NCBI RefSeq assembly: GCF_910587525.1
Contig: NZ_CAJULS010000016.1
Span: forward strand, 1 to 24,204
Length of the DNA: 24,204 nucleotides
Reading direction: 5' to 3'
Origin: an uncultured Oscillibacter sp.
Lineage (GTDB): Bacteria; Bacillota; Clostridia; Oscillospirales; Oscillospiraceae
Position numbers and translations under genes: made by a program
In this document: positions 13,989-20,909 of the stretch, piece after piece
Numbering within the stretch: the stretch's first letter is position 1
How the letters are laid out: each line of letters opens with the position of its first letter
The notes under the pieces: model-generated
What the model was told of the DNA's origin: nothing
Seen by the model: only the letters and a program-made list of their open reading frames with translations
Database searches by the model: none

Positions 13989-14027
13989 CCGGACAGCCCC
14001 GCCCTTCCGGCGGGGCTGTCCGGCTTT
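13989..14027 (+). terminator. Terminator after pncB
   Basis: A perfect 15-bp stem (13989-14003 with 14009-14023) and a CTTCC loop are followed by CTTT. It lies 16 bp after the stop. Confidence 0.85.
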
Positions 14028-14051
14028 CAAGGATTGTTTACAGAAAAACGG

Positions 14052-14080
14052 TTGCGCGGCCGCCTGTTTTTTTGTATAAT
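14052..14080 (+). promoter_or_regulatory. cls promoter
   Basis: TTGCGC (14052-14057) and a perfect TATAAT (14075-14080) are 17 bp apart. Confidence 0.7.
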
Positions 14081-14128
14081 AAGAAAATAGTACGAAAAGC
14101 TGAGAGAGACCGAGAGGAGGCGGAGACC

Positions 14129-15694
14129 ATGCACAAAAATCTGCCCAGAACCACAGAGCGGACGGAGCGGCGCATCTCCGCCGCCACCAGCATCGCCATG
14201 TGCGCCCTGACGGTGATCGCCCAGATCGCCACCACCCTGTTTCTGACCCACTTTCTGCTGGAGAAGGCCACCTACGTCTACTCCATGCTGGAGCTGGCCG
14301 GCGCCATCCTGGCCATTCGGGTATACCAGCGCCCCGGCAGCCCCACCTACAAGCTCTCCTGGATGTGCCTGCTGTTGGCCCTGCCGGTGTCCGGCATGCT
14401 CCTCTTCTGCCTGTGGGGCGGTACCCACCAGGCAAAGAGCCTGAGCCTGCGGCAGGTCTCCCCCATCCCCCTGCGGGACGGCCAGCGCCTGGCCAGCGAG
14501 AAGAATCTGGCCCAGCTGCGCCGCCAGTCCCCGGCCTGGGGCCGTCTGGCCGCCTATCTCCAGAAGCGGGGTTTTATCCTCTACCGGGATACCTGCGCCA
14601 AGTATTTTGGAGACGGCGCGGCTTTCTTTGAGGACCTGATTACCCACCTGAGCCGGGCGGAGACGTATATCTTCCTGGAATATTACATTCTGGCGGAGGG
14701 CCAGCTGTGGGACCGGATCTTCTCCGTCCTGCGGGAACGGGCCGCCGCCGGTGTGGAGGTCTATATCATCTTCGACGACTTCGGCAACCTCACCCGCCTG
14801 TCTGACGAAACACTGCAGGCCATCCAGAACGCCGGCATTGAGGTGGAGGTGTTCAACCCCGTCCACCGTTACGTCAACCGCATCTACTTCAACTATCGGG
14901 ACCACCGGAAAATAGCCGTGGTGGATGGGCAATACGCCTGGACCGGCGGCATCAACCTGGCGGATGAGTACGCGGGCCTCATCATCCGTTTCGGCCACTG
15001 GAAGGACAGCGGTGTCCGCATTGAGGGCGAGGGCGCATGGGGCTTTGCCACTCAGTTCATCCAGATGTGGCAGATGATAGGCCGCTCCCTGCCCAACGAG
15101 GACGACTACTACCGCTCCCGCCACGAGATGCCCGCGGCCTCCGGCTTCTGCCAGCCCTTTACGGACGGGCCTCTCAATAATCCGGACAACCCCATCGAGG
15201 AGACCTACCTCCAGCTGATCTCCTCTGCCCAGCGGATGCTGTATATCACCACTCCCTACTACGCCGTGGAAGAGTCCATGCAGAAGGCCCTGTGCATCGC
15301 TGCCGACGCGGGTGTGGACGTGCGGCTGCTGATCCCCGGCATCCCGGACCACCACAAGTTCACCTATATGGTGGCGGAAACCTACTGGGGTGAACTTCTG
15401 AGCCACGGTGTAAAGATCTACAAATACACCCCTGGTTTCCTCCACGCCAAAAGTGTTCTGGCGGACCGGGAGGCGGCGCTGATTGGCAGCACCAATATGG
15501 ACTACCGCACCTTCCAGCTGCACTATGAATGCGGCGTGCTGCTGTATCATATGCCGGTGGTGGAGGAACTGCTGGCAGATTTGGACGGCATCATGGAAAA
15601 GAGCGCTCTCTACACCATGGAGGACTGGAATCGGCGCGGTCTCTTCCGGAAGATGTTCTCCTCTTTGTTCCGGCTGGGAGCGATATGGCTGTAA
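14129..15694 (+). CDS. cls: Cardiolipin synthase
   Basis: The 521-residue membrane enzyme condenses two phosphatidylglycerol molecules into cardiolipin and glycerol. It belongs to the phospholipase D superfamily. N-terminal hydrophobic segments lie at about 17-44, 50-66 and 77-97. Two HKD motifs follow: HRKIAVVDGQYAWTGGIN (259-276; His259, Lys261, Asp266) and HAKSVLADREAALIGSTN (439-456; His439, Lys441, Asp446). The C-terminus is short and basic. The ATG at 14129 has GAGGAGG (14114-14120) eight bases upstream. Three N-terminal segments rather than two is slightly more than in the classic enzyme. It stands alone behind its own promoter; the hairpin-rich gap after it may end its transcript. Confidence 0.95.
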   Translation: MHKNLPRTTERTERRISAATSIAMCALTVIAQIATTLFLTHFLLEKATYVYSMLELAGAILAIRVYQRPGSPTYKLSWMCLLLALPVSGMLLFCLWGGTHQAKSLSLRQVSPIPLRDGQRLASEKNLAQLRRQSPAWGRLAAYLQKRGFILYRDTCAKYFGDGAAFFEDLITHLSRAETYIFLEYYILAEGQLWDRIFSVLRERAAAGVEVYIIFDDFGNLTRLSDETLQAIQNAGIEVEVFNPVHRYVNRIYFNYRDHRKIAVVDGQYAWTGGINLADEYAGLIIRFGHWKDSGVRIEGEGAWGFATQFIQMWQMIGRSLPNEDDYYRSRHEMPAASGFCQPFTDGPLNNPDNPIEETYLQLISSAQRMLYITTPYYAVEESMQKALCIAADAGVDVRLLIPGIPDHHKFTYMVAETYWGELLSHGVKIYKYTPGFLHAKSVLADREAALIGSTNMDYRTFQLHYECGVLLYHMPVVEELLADLDGIMEKSALYTMEDWNRRGLFRKMFSSLFRLGAIWL

Positions 15695-15727
15695 GCCTTT
15701 GAGGGGGGAGCGGACTCTCCCCTCGAG

Positions 15728-15788
15728 ACCCCCTGCCGCCAGTCTTGGACTGGTACGCGCCTCTCGGGGCGCACAGGTCGGGGTTTTT
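15728..15788 (+). terminator. Multi-stem structured element ending in GGGGTTTTT, probable cls terminator
   Basis: ACCCC (15728-15732) can pair with GGGGT (15780-15784) and CTG (15733-15735) with CAG (15774-15776). Enclosed are CCAGTC/GACTGG (15739-15744 with 15748-15753) and GCGCC/GGCGC (15757-15761 with 15768-15772). The T5 run makes it terminator-like. Two compact inner stems joined to a closing stem resemble a three-way junction and are more than a simple terminator needs. Confidence 0.5.
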
Positions 15789-15940
15789 GTCACGTTTAGA
15801 AGGCGAATTGTCCCGAAGGGGCAAGAGAAGCCCCTCCAGAGGGCACCGCGGGAAAAATAATCAAAATTTTTCCCCGCCTCCGGTGGGGAACCCAGAGCCA
15901 AAGCCTCCGGCTCCTATTTTGCACGAAGCCTTTTCCGGTT
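15789..15940. other. Hairpin-rich non-coding stretch before the ttcA-like gene
   Basis: I see no gene here. Inverted repeats include GGGGC/GCCCC (about 15818-15834), GGGAAAAAT/ATTTTTCCC (15850-15874) and GAGCC/GGCTC (15895-15913). No clear promoter for the downstream pair of genes was found. The density of palindromes suggests a repetitive element or a structured RNA; this cannot be decided from one copy. Confidence 0.45.
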
Positions 15941-15954
15941 AGGAGAGACTACTT

Positions 15955-16833
15955 ATGTCCCGTGAATTGAATCCTCGGGAGATTGCTGAGCGCAGTCTCA
16001 TTAAAACTTACCGAAAATCCCTCTGGAATCCCTTTATCGCCTCGGTGAAACGGTACGGGCTGGTCTCCCCCGGGGACCATATCGCTGTGTGCATCTCCGG
16101 CGGGAAGGACTCCATGGTGCTGGCAAAGCTGATTCAGGAACTGCAGAGGCACACGGCTCACCCCTTCTCCCTCACCTTTCTGGCCATGGACCCAGGGTAC
16201 AACCCCGCCAACCGGCAGCTGCTGGAGGCCAACGCAGAGGCTCTGGGCGTTCCCCTCACTGTATTTGACAGCGACATCTTTGATGTGACTACCCAGGTGG
16301 AGAAAAACCCCTGCTACCTGTGCGCCCGGATGCGCCGGGGCTGCCTGTACGCCAAGGCCCGGGAACTGGGCTGCAATAAAATCGCCCTGGGGCATCACTT
16401 CTCCGATGTCATCGAAACCACCCTTCTGGGCCTTTTCTACGGCGCCCAGCTCCAGGCTATGCCTCCCAAGCTCCACAGCAAGAATTTCCCCGGTATGGAG
16501 CTGATCCGTCCCCTGTACTGCGTCCATGAAGACGCCATCGTGGCCTGGAAAAACTACAACCAGCTGCGCTTTCTCCAGTGCGCCTGCCGCTTTACGGAGG
16601 CCCGGGACGCCTCCGGCGACGGCATCGGCGAGAGCAAACGCCAGGAGATCAAGCTGCTTCTGCGGCAGCTGAAGCGGGAGAACCCCAACATTGAAAAGAG
16701 CATCTTCCGCGCCATCCACGGCGTTCAGCTGGACACCTTCCCCGGCTTCAAATACCGGGGTAAGGCCTATTTCCTTTCAGATGTTTATAATTCAGGCGCC
16801 GCCTTTCCCCAGAACGGCGCCGGACAGGAGTGA
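15955..16833 (+). CDS. TtcA-family PP-loop tRNA thiolation protein (tRNA 2-thiocytidine type)
   Basis: The 292-residue protein has the ATP pyrophosphatase P-loop SGGKDS (48-53) after a short N-terminal helical segment. A PCYLCARMRRG motif (119-129) with Cys120 and Cys123 and a later Cys209/Cys211 fit the iron-sulfur cysteines of TtcA, which thiolates C32 of some tRNAs. GHHFSDVIETTLLGLFYG (146-163) is also typical. Clostridial members are often annotated only as TtcA family, so the exact tRNA target is uncertain. AGGAGA (15941-15946) lies eight bases before the ATG. The next gene starts eight bases after its stop, so they probably form an operon. No good promoter is visible in the hairpin-rich gap upstream. 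Confidence 0.85.
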   Translation: MSRELNPREIAERSLIKTYRKSLWNPFIASVKRYGLVSPGDHIAVCISGGKDSMVLAKLIQELQRHTAHPFSLTFLAMDPGYNPANRQLLEANAEALGVPLTVFDSDIFDVTTQVEKNPCYLCARMRRGCLYAKARELGCNKIALGHHFSDVIETTLLGLFYGAQLQAMPPKLHSKNFPGMELIRPLYCVHEDAIVAWKNYNQLRFLQCACRFTEARDASGDGIGESKRQEIKLLLRQLKRENPNIEKSIFRAIHGVQLDTFPGFKYRGKAYFLSDVYNSGAAFPQNGAGQE

Positions 16834-16840
16834 TATACAC

Positions 16841-19213
16841 ATGGATTATTATCGCTGTGAAAATCCGGACTGCGGCTTTGTGGCGGAGTCTGAAGAGCCC
16901 GATGTCTGTCCCCGCTGCGGCGGAACGTTCTTCGTAGCCCTGAACGAGGAGGAGATGACCGCCGGGGACTGGGTCTCCATGGGCAACCGGGCCGTGGATG
17001 AGAAGCGGGAGACCGACGCCCTGGCCTGCTACCAGCGGGCAGCGGCCCTGGGAGACCCCCTGGGTCTGACAAACCTGGGCTGGTGCCTGGAGGCCGGCAT
17101 CGGCGTGGAGGCAGACCCCAAGCAGGCGGTGCTGCTGTATGCCCAGGCCGCCTCCCAGGAGTACATGCCCGCCCTGACCAACCTGGGCTACTGCTATACA
17201 TACGGCATCGGCGTGGAGACCGACGAGGCCAAGGCCCTGGAGTGCTTCCAGAAGGGCGCGGAGCAGGGCTTTCCCCGGGCCCAGTTCCTGCTGGGTGAGG
17301 CCTACCGCAGGGGCGCCGGCACGGAGGCGGATGACACCGAGGCCGCCAAGTGGTACCAGTCCGCCGCGTGGCTGGGATATCCGGCGGCACAGACAGAGCT
17401 GGGCCGCTGCTTTGAGTTCGGCACCGGCGTGGAGGAGGACCTGGAGCAGGCGGTGAAGTGGTACCGTGCCGCCGCCGAGCAGGGCAGCGCCCCGGGCCAA
17501 TGCTGCCTGGGCTTTTGCTACGAGACCGGACGGGGCGTGGAGCAAAGCTGGGACGAAGCGGTAAACTGGTACCGCACCGCCGCAGGCCGCGGTTATCCTC
17601 GAGCCCAGTGCAATCTGGCCTGGTGCTACGAAAACGGCAAGGGCGTGGAGCGGGACTTTACCGAGGCCGCCCGCCTCTACCGGGCCGCGGCGGAACAGGG
17701 TTATCCCCGGGGGCTGGTGTGTTTGGGCTTCTGCTATGAGCGGGGCCAGGGTGTTCCCGCCAACAAGGCGGAGGCCGCCGCCTGGTACCGCAAGGCCGCT
17801 GAGGAGGGCGACGAGGACGGCGCCTGCTGCCTGGGCTACCTCTATGAGATCGGCGAGGGCGTAGAGCAGAGCTGGACTGAGGCCGTCAGCTGGTACCGCA
17901 AGGCGGCGGAACTGGGTCTGCCCCGGGGCCAGTGCAACCTGGCCTGGTGCTATGAGCACGGCAAAGGCGTGGAGAAATCCCAGGCAGACGCCTTTCGCTG
18001 GTACATGGCCGCCGCGAAGCAAAACTATCCCCGCGGACTCTTCAACGTGGCTCGGGACTACGACTACGGTCTGAGCCAGGAACAGGACCAGGCGGAGGCC
18101 TGCCGCTGGTATCAAAAGGCCGCTGACGCCGGATATGCTCCCGCCATGTGCGACCTGGGCGTGTGCTATGAACGGGGTGAGGGCGTAGAGCAGAGCTGGG
18201 AGAAGGCGGCGGAGCTGTACCGCAAAGCCGCCGATCTTGGCAACGCCCCAGGCCAGTGCAACCTGGGATACCTCTACGAGGTGGGCCGGGGCGTGGAGCA
18301 GAACTGGACCGAGGCCGTTCGCTGGTACAAGGCTGCCGCAGAACAGGGTTTTCCCCGGGCTCAGTGCAATCTGGCCTGGTGCTATGAAAACGGCAAGGGC
18401 GTGGAGGAAAACCTGGCCCGGGCCCTCAACTGGTACCGCAAGGCTGCGGAGCAGGGCGATCCCCGGGGAATGTTCTGCATGGGCTACTACTACAAGCGGG
18501 GCCGCGGCGTGGAACAGGATCTGAAGACCGCCGTAGAGTGGTACAAAAAAGCTGCGGAAGCCGGCCATCCTCAGGCCATGTGCAATCTGGGCGTCTGCTA
18601 TGAAAATGGCGAGGGCGTGGACGAGGACCCTGCGGAGGCCGCCCGGCTGTACCGCATGGCCGCAGACAAGGGCGATGCTGCCGCCCAGTGCAATCTGGGC
18701 TTTTTGTATGAAGAGGGCCGCGGCGTGGAGCAGGACTGGATCCAGGCGGCGGCGTGGTACAAAAAGGCCGCTGTCTCCGAGTATCCCCGTGCCATGTGCA
18801 GCTTTGGCGTATGCTGTGAGTTCGGTCAGGGAGTGGAAAAGGACGTCAAGGCCGCCGCTGCGTGGTATCACAAAGCGGCGGAGCGGGGTGACCGGGCGGC
18901 TGCCTGCAACTTGGGTTATCTCTACGAGACCGGCGTGGGCGTAGTGCAGAGCTGGACTGAGGCCATCCGTTGGTATAAAACCGCCGCAGAGCAGAAGAGC
19001 CCCCGGGCCCAGCACAACCTGGCCTGGTGCTATGAAAACGGCAAGGGCGTGGCAAAGGATCTAGCAAAGGCCCTGGAGCTGTACCAAGCCGCCGCGGAGC
19101 AGGGATATCAAGAGGCGTCCGAGGCTCTGGAGCGCCTCAAGGACGTAAAGCCGGAGAAGAAGGAAAAGGGCGGCTTTTTGAAAGGATTCTTTGGCGGAGG
19201 CAGAGGCAAATAA
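16841..19213 (+). CDS. Sel1-repeat (tetratricopeptide-like) protein with an N-terminal zinc ribbon
   Basis: The 790-residue protein starts with a rubredoxin-like zinc ribbon (Cys6, Cys11, Cys23, Cys26). It continues with 19 Sel1-like units of about 36 residues between about 45 and 765. The repeating core reads LG-x-CYE-x-G-x-GV, then E-A-x-x-WY-x-KAAE. It ends in a Lys/Gly/Phe-rich tail (about 766-790). Sel1 arrays form superhelical scaffolds for protein-protein contacts. There is no signal peptide or anchor, so a cytoplasmic scaffold is likely. AGGAG (16826-16830) overlaps the end of the ttcA-like gene and lies ten bases before the ATG. Unit 10 (VARDYDYGLSQ) is degenerate. Some units form nearly identical pairs, indicating internal duplication. 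No partner can be named. Confidence 0.9.
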   Translation: MDYYRCENPDCGFVAESEEPDVCPRCGGTFFVALNEEEMTAGDWVSMGNRAVDEKRETDALACYQRAAALGDPLGLTNLGWCLEAGIGVEADPKQAVLLYAQAASQEYMPALTNLGYCYTYGIGVETDEAKALECFQKGAEQGFPRAQFLLGEAYRRGAGTEADDTEAAKWYQSAAWLGYPAAQTELGRCFEFGTGVEEDLEQAVKWYRAAAEQGSAPGQCCLGFCYETGRGVEQSWDEAVNWYRTAAGRGYPRAQCNLAWCYENGKGVERDFTEAARLYRAAAEQGYPRGLVCLGFCYERGQGVPANKAEAAAWYRKAAEEGDEDGACCLGYLYEIGEGVEQSWTEAVSWYRKAAELGLPRGQCNLAWCYEHGKGVEKSQADAFRWYMAAAKQNYPRGLFNVARDYDYGLSQEQDQAEACRWYQKAADAGYAPAMCDLGVCYERGEGVEQSWEKAAELYRKAADLGNAPGQCNLGYLYEVGRGVEQNWTEAVRWYKAAAEQGFPRAQCNLAWCYENGKGVEENLARALNWYRKAAEQGDPRGMFCMGYYYKRGRGVEQDLKTAVEWYKKAAEAGHPQAMCNLGVCYENGEGVDEDPAEAARLYRMAADKGDAAAQCNLGFLYEEGRGVEQDWIQAAAWYKKAAVSEYPRAMCSFGVCCEFGQGVEKDVKAAAAWYHKAAERGDRAAACNLGYLYETGVGVVQSWTEAIRWYKTAAEQKSPRAQHNLAWCYENGKGVAKDLAKALELYQAAAEQGYQEASEALERLKDVKPEKKEKGGFLKGFFGGGRGK

Positions 19214-19251
19214 ATTTTTTTAAATTTGTCCAGAAAAGTTGAAAAAAGCTC

Positions 19252-19279
19252 TTGACAAAATACCACTTTTCGGTATAAT
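19252..19279 (+). promoter_or_regulatory. tRNA-Gln promoter
   Basis: A perfect TTGACA (19252-19257) and a perfect TATAAT (19274-19279) are 16 bp apart, 30 bp before the tRNA. Confidence 0.9.
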
Positions 19280-19282
19280 AAT

Positions 19283-19306
19283 ATCTGTTCGCTGACGCGG
19301 ACAGAT
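19283..19306 (+). repeat. Leader hairpin directly before tRNA-Gln
   Basis: ATCTGTTCGC (19283-19292) pairs with GCGGACAGAT (19297-19306) over all ten positions, with one T-G wobble, around a TGAC loop. It ends two bases before the tRNA 5' end. Confidence 0.7.
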
Positions 19307-19308
19307 AC

Positions 19309-19382
19309 AGCGGGTTTGTGTAAAGGTAGCACAGCAGACTCTGACTCTGTATGTGAGGGTTCGAATCCTTCACCCGCTGCCA
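19309..19382 (+). tRNA. tRNA-Gln (anticodon CTG), CCA encoded
   Basis: A full cloverleaf is visible. The acceptor AGCGGGT (19309-19315) pairs with ACCCGCT (19372-19378), with discriminator G and an encoded CCA (19380-19382). The D arm is GTG..CAC. The anticodon stem GCAGA (19334-19338) pairs with TCTGT (19346-19350), and the 7-nt loop holds CTG at 19341-19343. The T arm is GAGGG-TTCGAAT-CCTTC. The CUG anticodon reads CAG glutamine codons. It stands alone with its own promoter and terminator. Confidence 0.96.
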
Positions 19383-19414
19383 AAGAGAGACAGGTTATAC
19401 CTGTCTCTCTTTTT
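19382..19414 (+). terminator. tRNA-Gln terminator
   Basis: AAAGAGAGACAGGT (19382-19395) pairs perfectly with ACCTGTCTCTCTTT (19399-19412), followed by a T run. Its first base overlaps the CCA end. Confidence 0.95.
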
Positions 19415-19449
19415 ATCGCTGATCGGCCAATCGTTTTTATAATCAGACA

Positions 19450-19486
19450 AAAGAGACTGGGCACCGTCAAAGGGCCCAGTCTCTTT
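19450..19486. terminator. Second, orphan terminator-like hairpin
   Basis: AAAGAGACTGGGC (19450-19462) pairs perfectly with GCCCAGTCTCTTT (19474-19486) around an 11-nt loop. It could be a backup for the tRNA, or end a small RNA from either strand. No gene ends here. Confidence 0.6.
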
Positions 19487-19683
19487 ATATCAGGCCTCAA
19501 ATCTCTTCTTTATTTTGTAAAGAGTTCAGCTCTCCTTTGCAAGCGCACTCTTTCTCTTATGAGAATTTATATTTTTGCGAAAATTTTTCACCCCCGGAGA
19601 TCGCAGATTCCTGCCGTTATAAATCGCAAAGTGGTACTACCTCTCTGGCGCATTGCCTGTATCTTCTTGCCTCTGCCGCCCCG

Positions 19684-19724
19684 ATTTTGTCCAAAACCAC
19701 AGTTTTAAAAGAACCGGACAAAAT
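19684..19724. promoter_or_regulatory. Inverted repeat upstream of the carA promoter
   Basis: ATTTTGTCC (19684-19692) and GGACAAAAT (19716-19724) are perfect inverted copies 23 bp apart, with a nested AAAAC/GTTTT stem (19693-19706). The right arm ends four bases before the carA -35 box, so it may be an operator. Confidence 0.45.
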
Positions 19725-19728
19725 GAGG

Positions 19729-19757
19729 TTGCCAGCCCGGAAAATTTGCGTTAAAAT
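19729..19757 (+). promoter_or_regulatory. carAB promoter
   Basis: TTGCCA (19729-19734) and TAAAAT (19752-19757) are 17 bp apart, giving a leader of about 40 nt. Confidence 0.7.
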
Positions 19758-19802
19758 CAGACGGAACGCGAACGAACGGAAGAGAAAGGCGGGATATAAC
19801 TG

Positions 19803-20909
19803 ATGAAGGCAACCTTGATTCTGGCCAACGGAAGCGTCTTCCGCGGGCAGAGCATCGGCGCCGCGGCGGACTGTGTGTGCGAGATGGTATTCAACACCTC
19901 CATGACGGGCTATCAGGAGATTTTGACCGACCCGTCCTATGCGGGACAGGGCATTGTGATGAGCTATCCCCTCATCGGCAATTACGGTGTCAACCACGAG
20001 GACAGCGAGTCCCAGCGCCCCTGGGCCTCGGCGTTGATTGTCCGGCATCTGGTCTCCCGGGGCAGCAATTTCCGCTGTGAGGGCGATCTGGATTCCTACT
20101 TAAAAGAATATGCCATTACCGGGATCGAGGGCGTGGACACCCGCGCACTGACCCGTATACTCCGCAGTGAGGGGACCATGAACGGCATGATCACCTGTGC
20201 GGAGCATTTTCATATGGGGGAATGTCTGGAGCGCATTCGAGCCTACCAGGTGGAGGGCACCGTGGAGCGGGTTACCCGCTCCAGACCTCAGGTATACCCC
20301 GCTGTCGACAAGCAGCGGCTGCGGGTTGCTCTGATGGATTACGGCGTCAAGCAGAACATGATCCGCTGTCTCCAAAACCGGGGCTGCCAGGTGACGGTCT
20401 ACCCGGCTCACACCCCCGCCCAGACCATTCTGGAGGGCGGGTTTGACGGGGTCATGCTCTCCAACGGCCCTGGGGACCCGGCGGACAACACAGATATCAT
20501 CAAAGAGGTCCGGGCGCTGTATGACAGTGACCTGCCGCTCTTTGCCGTGTGCCTGGGCCATCAGCTGCTGGCTCTGGCCACTGGGGCCAGCACCCGGAAG
20601 ATGACCTTTGGCCACCGGGGCGGCAACCACCCTGTCCGGGATGTGGCCTCCGGCCGGGCCTATATCACCAGTCAAAACCACGGCTATGTGGTTGCACGAA
20701 GCAGTGTGGACCCAACAGTAGCGGTGATCTCCTACGTAAATGTCAACGAGGGCAGTGTGGAAGGCCTGCTGTATAAGCGGCCGGACTGCTTCACCGTCCA
20801 GTTCCACCCGGAGGCCGCTCCCGGCCCCCAGGATACAGAGTATCTATTTGACCGTTTCGTGGAGATGATGATCCATCCCACAATCCGGCGGAAAGGAGGT
20901 GCCCACTGA
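19803..20909 (+). CDS. carA: Carbamoyl-phosphate synthase, small (glutaminase) subunit
   Basis: The 368-residue subunit hydrolyses glutamine and channels ammonia to CarB for carbamoyl phosphate, the shared precursor of pyrimidines and arginine. The N-terminal CarA domain shows FNTSMTGYQEILTDPSYAGQ (30-49) and GIEGVDTRALTR (108-119). The class I glutamine amidotransferase domain shows SNGPGDP (220-226), the nucleophile Cys250 in FAVCLGHQLL, and the catalytic pair His335/Glu337 in QFHPEA. The length is normal. The ATG at 19803 follows a GAGAAAGGCGGG-type purine-rich region, which is weaker than at neighbouring genes. Its stop overlaps the carB start by one base (TGATG), so the two subunits are translationally coupled. 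One promoter lies directly upstream. Confidence 0.96.
   Translation: MKATLILANGSVFRGQSIGAAADCVCEMVFNTSMTGYQEILTDPSYAGQGIVMSYPLIGNYGVNHEDSESQRPWASALIVRHLVSRGSNFRCEGDLDSYLKEYAITGIEGVDTRALTRILRSEGTMNGMITCAEHFHMGECLERIRAYQVEGTVERVTRSRPQVYPAVDKQRLRVALMDYGVKQNMIRCLQNRGCQVTVYPAHTPAQTILEGGFDGVMLSNGPGDPADNTDIIKEVRALYDSDLPLFAVCLGHQLLALATGASTRKMTFGHRGGNHPVRDVASGRAYITSQNHGYVVARSSVDPTVAVISYVNVNEGSVEGLLYKRPDCFTVQFHPEAAPGPQDTEYLFDRFVEMMIHPTIRRKGGAH

Larger units (their letters stand above)
19383..19802. other. Long intergenic region between tRNA-Gln and carA
   Basis: This 420-bp stretch holds no supported gene. It contains the tRNA terminator, a second strong hairpin (19450-19486), an AT-rich part with small inverted repeats such as TTCTC/GAGAA (19552-19565), a 9-bp inverted repeat (19684-19724) and the carA promoter. 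I found no PyrR-type, T-box or other familiar leader in it. Confidence 0.65.

Noticed and set aside
14027..15901. 624-codon minus-strand open frame
   Set aside because: It is antisense to the cardiolipin synthase, which carries two intact HKD motifs.
16748..19015. 755-codon minus-strand open frame
   Set aside because: It mirrors the Sel1 repeats in antisense and repeats with the same period; it has no start signal.
16841..19213. 108-bp periodic DNA repeats that could suggest a CRISPR or satellite array
   Set aside because: The period is a whole number of codons and encodes Sel1 units; there are no short identical repeats with unique spacers.
19383..19802. PyrR-binding leader or T-box before carA
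   Set aside because: No PyrR-type conserved loop or T-box sequence was seen, and the promoter predicted at 19729-19757 leaves a leader of only about 40 nt.
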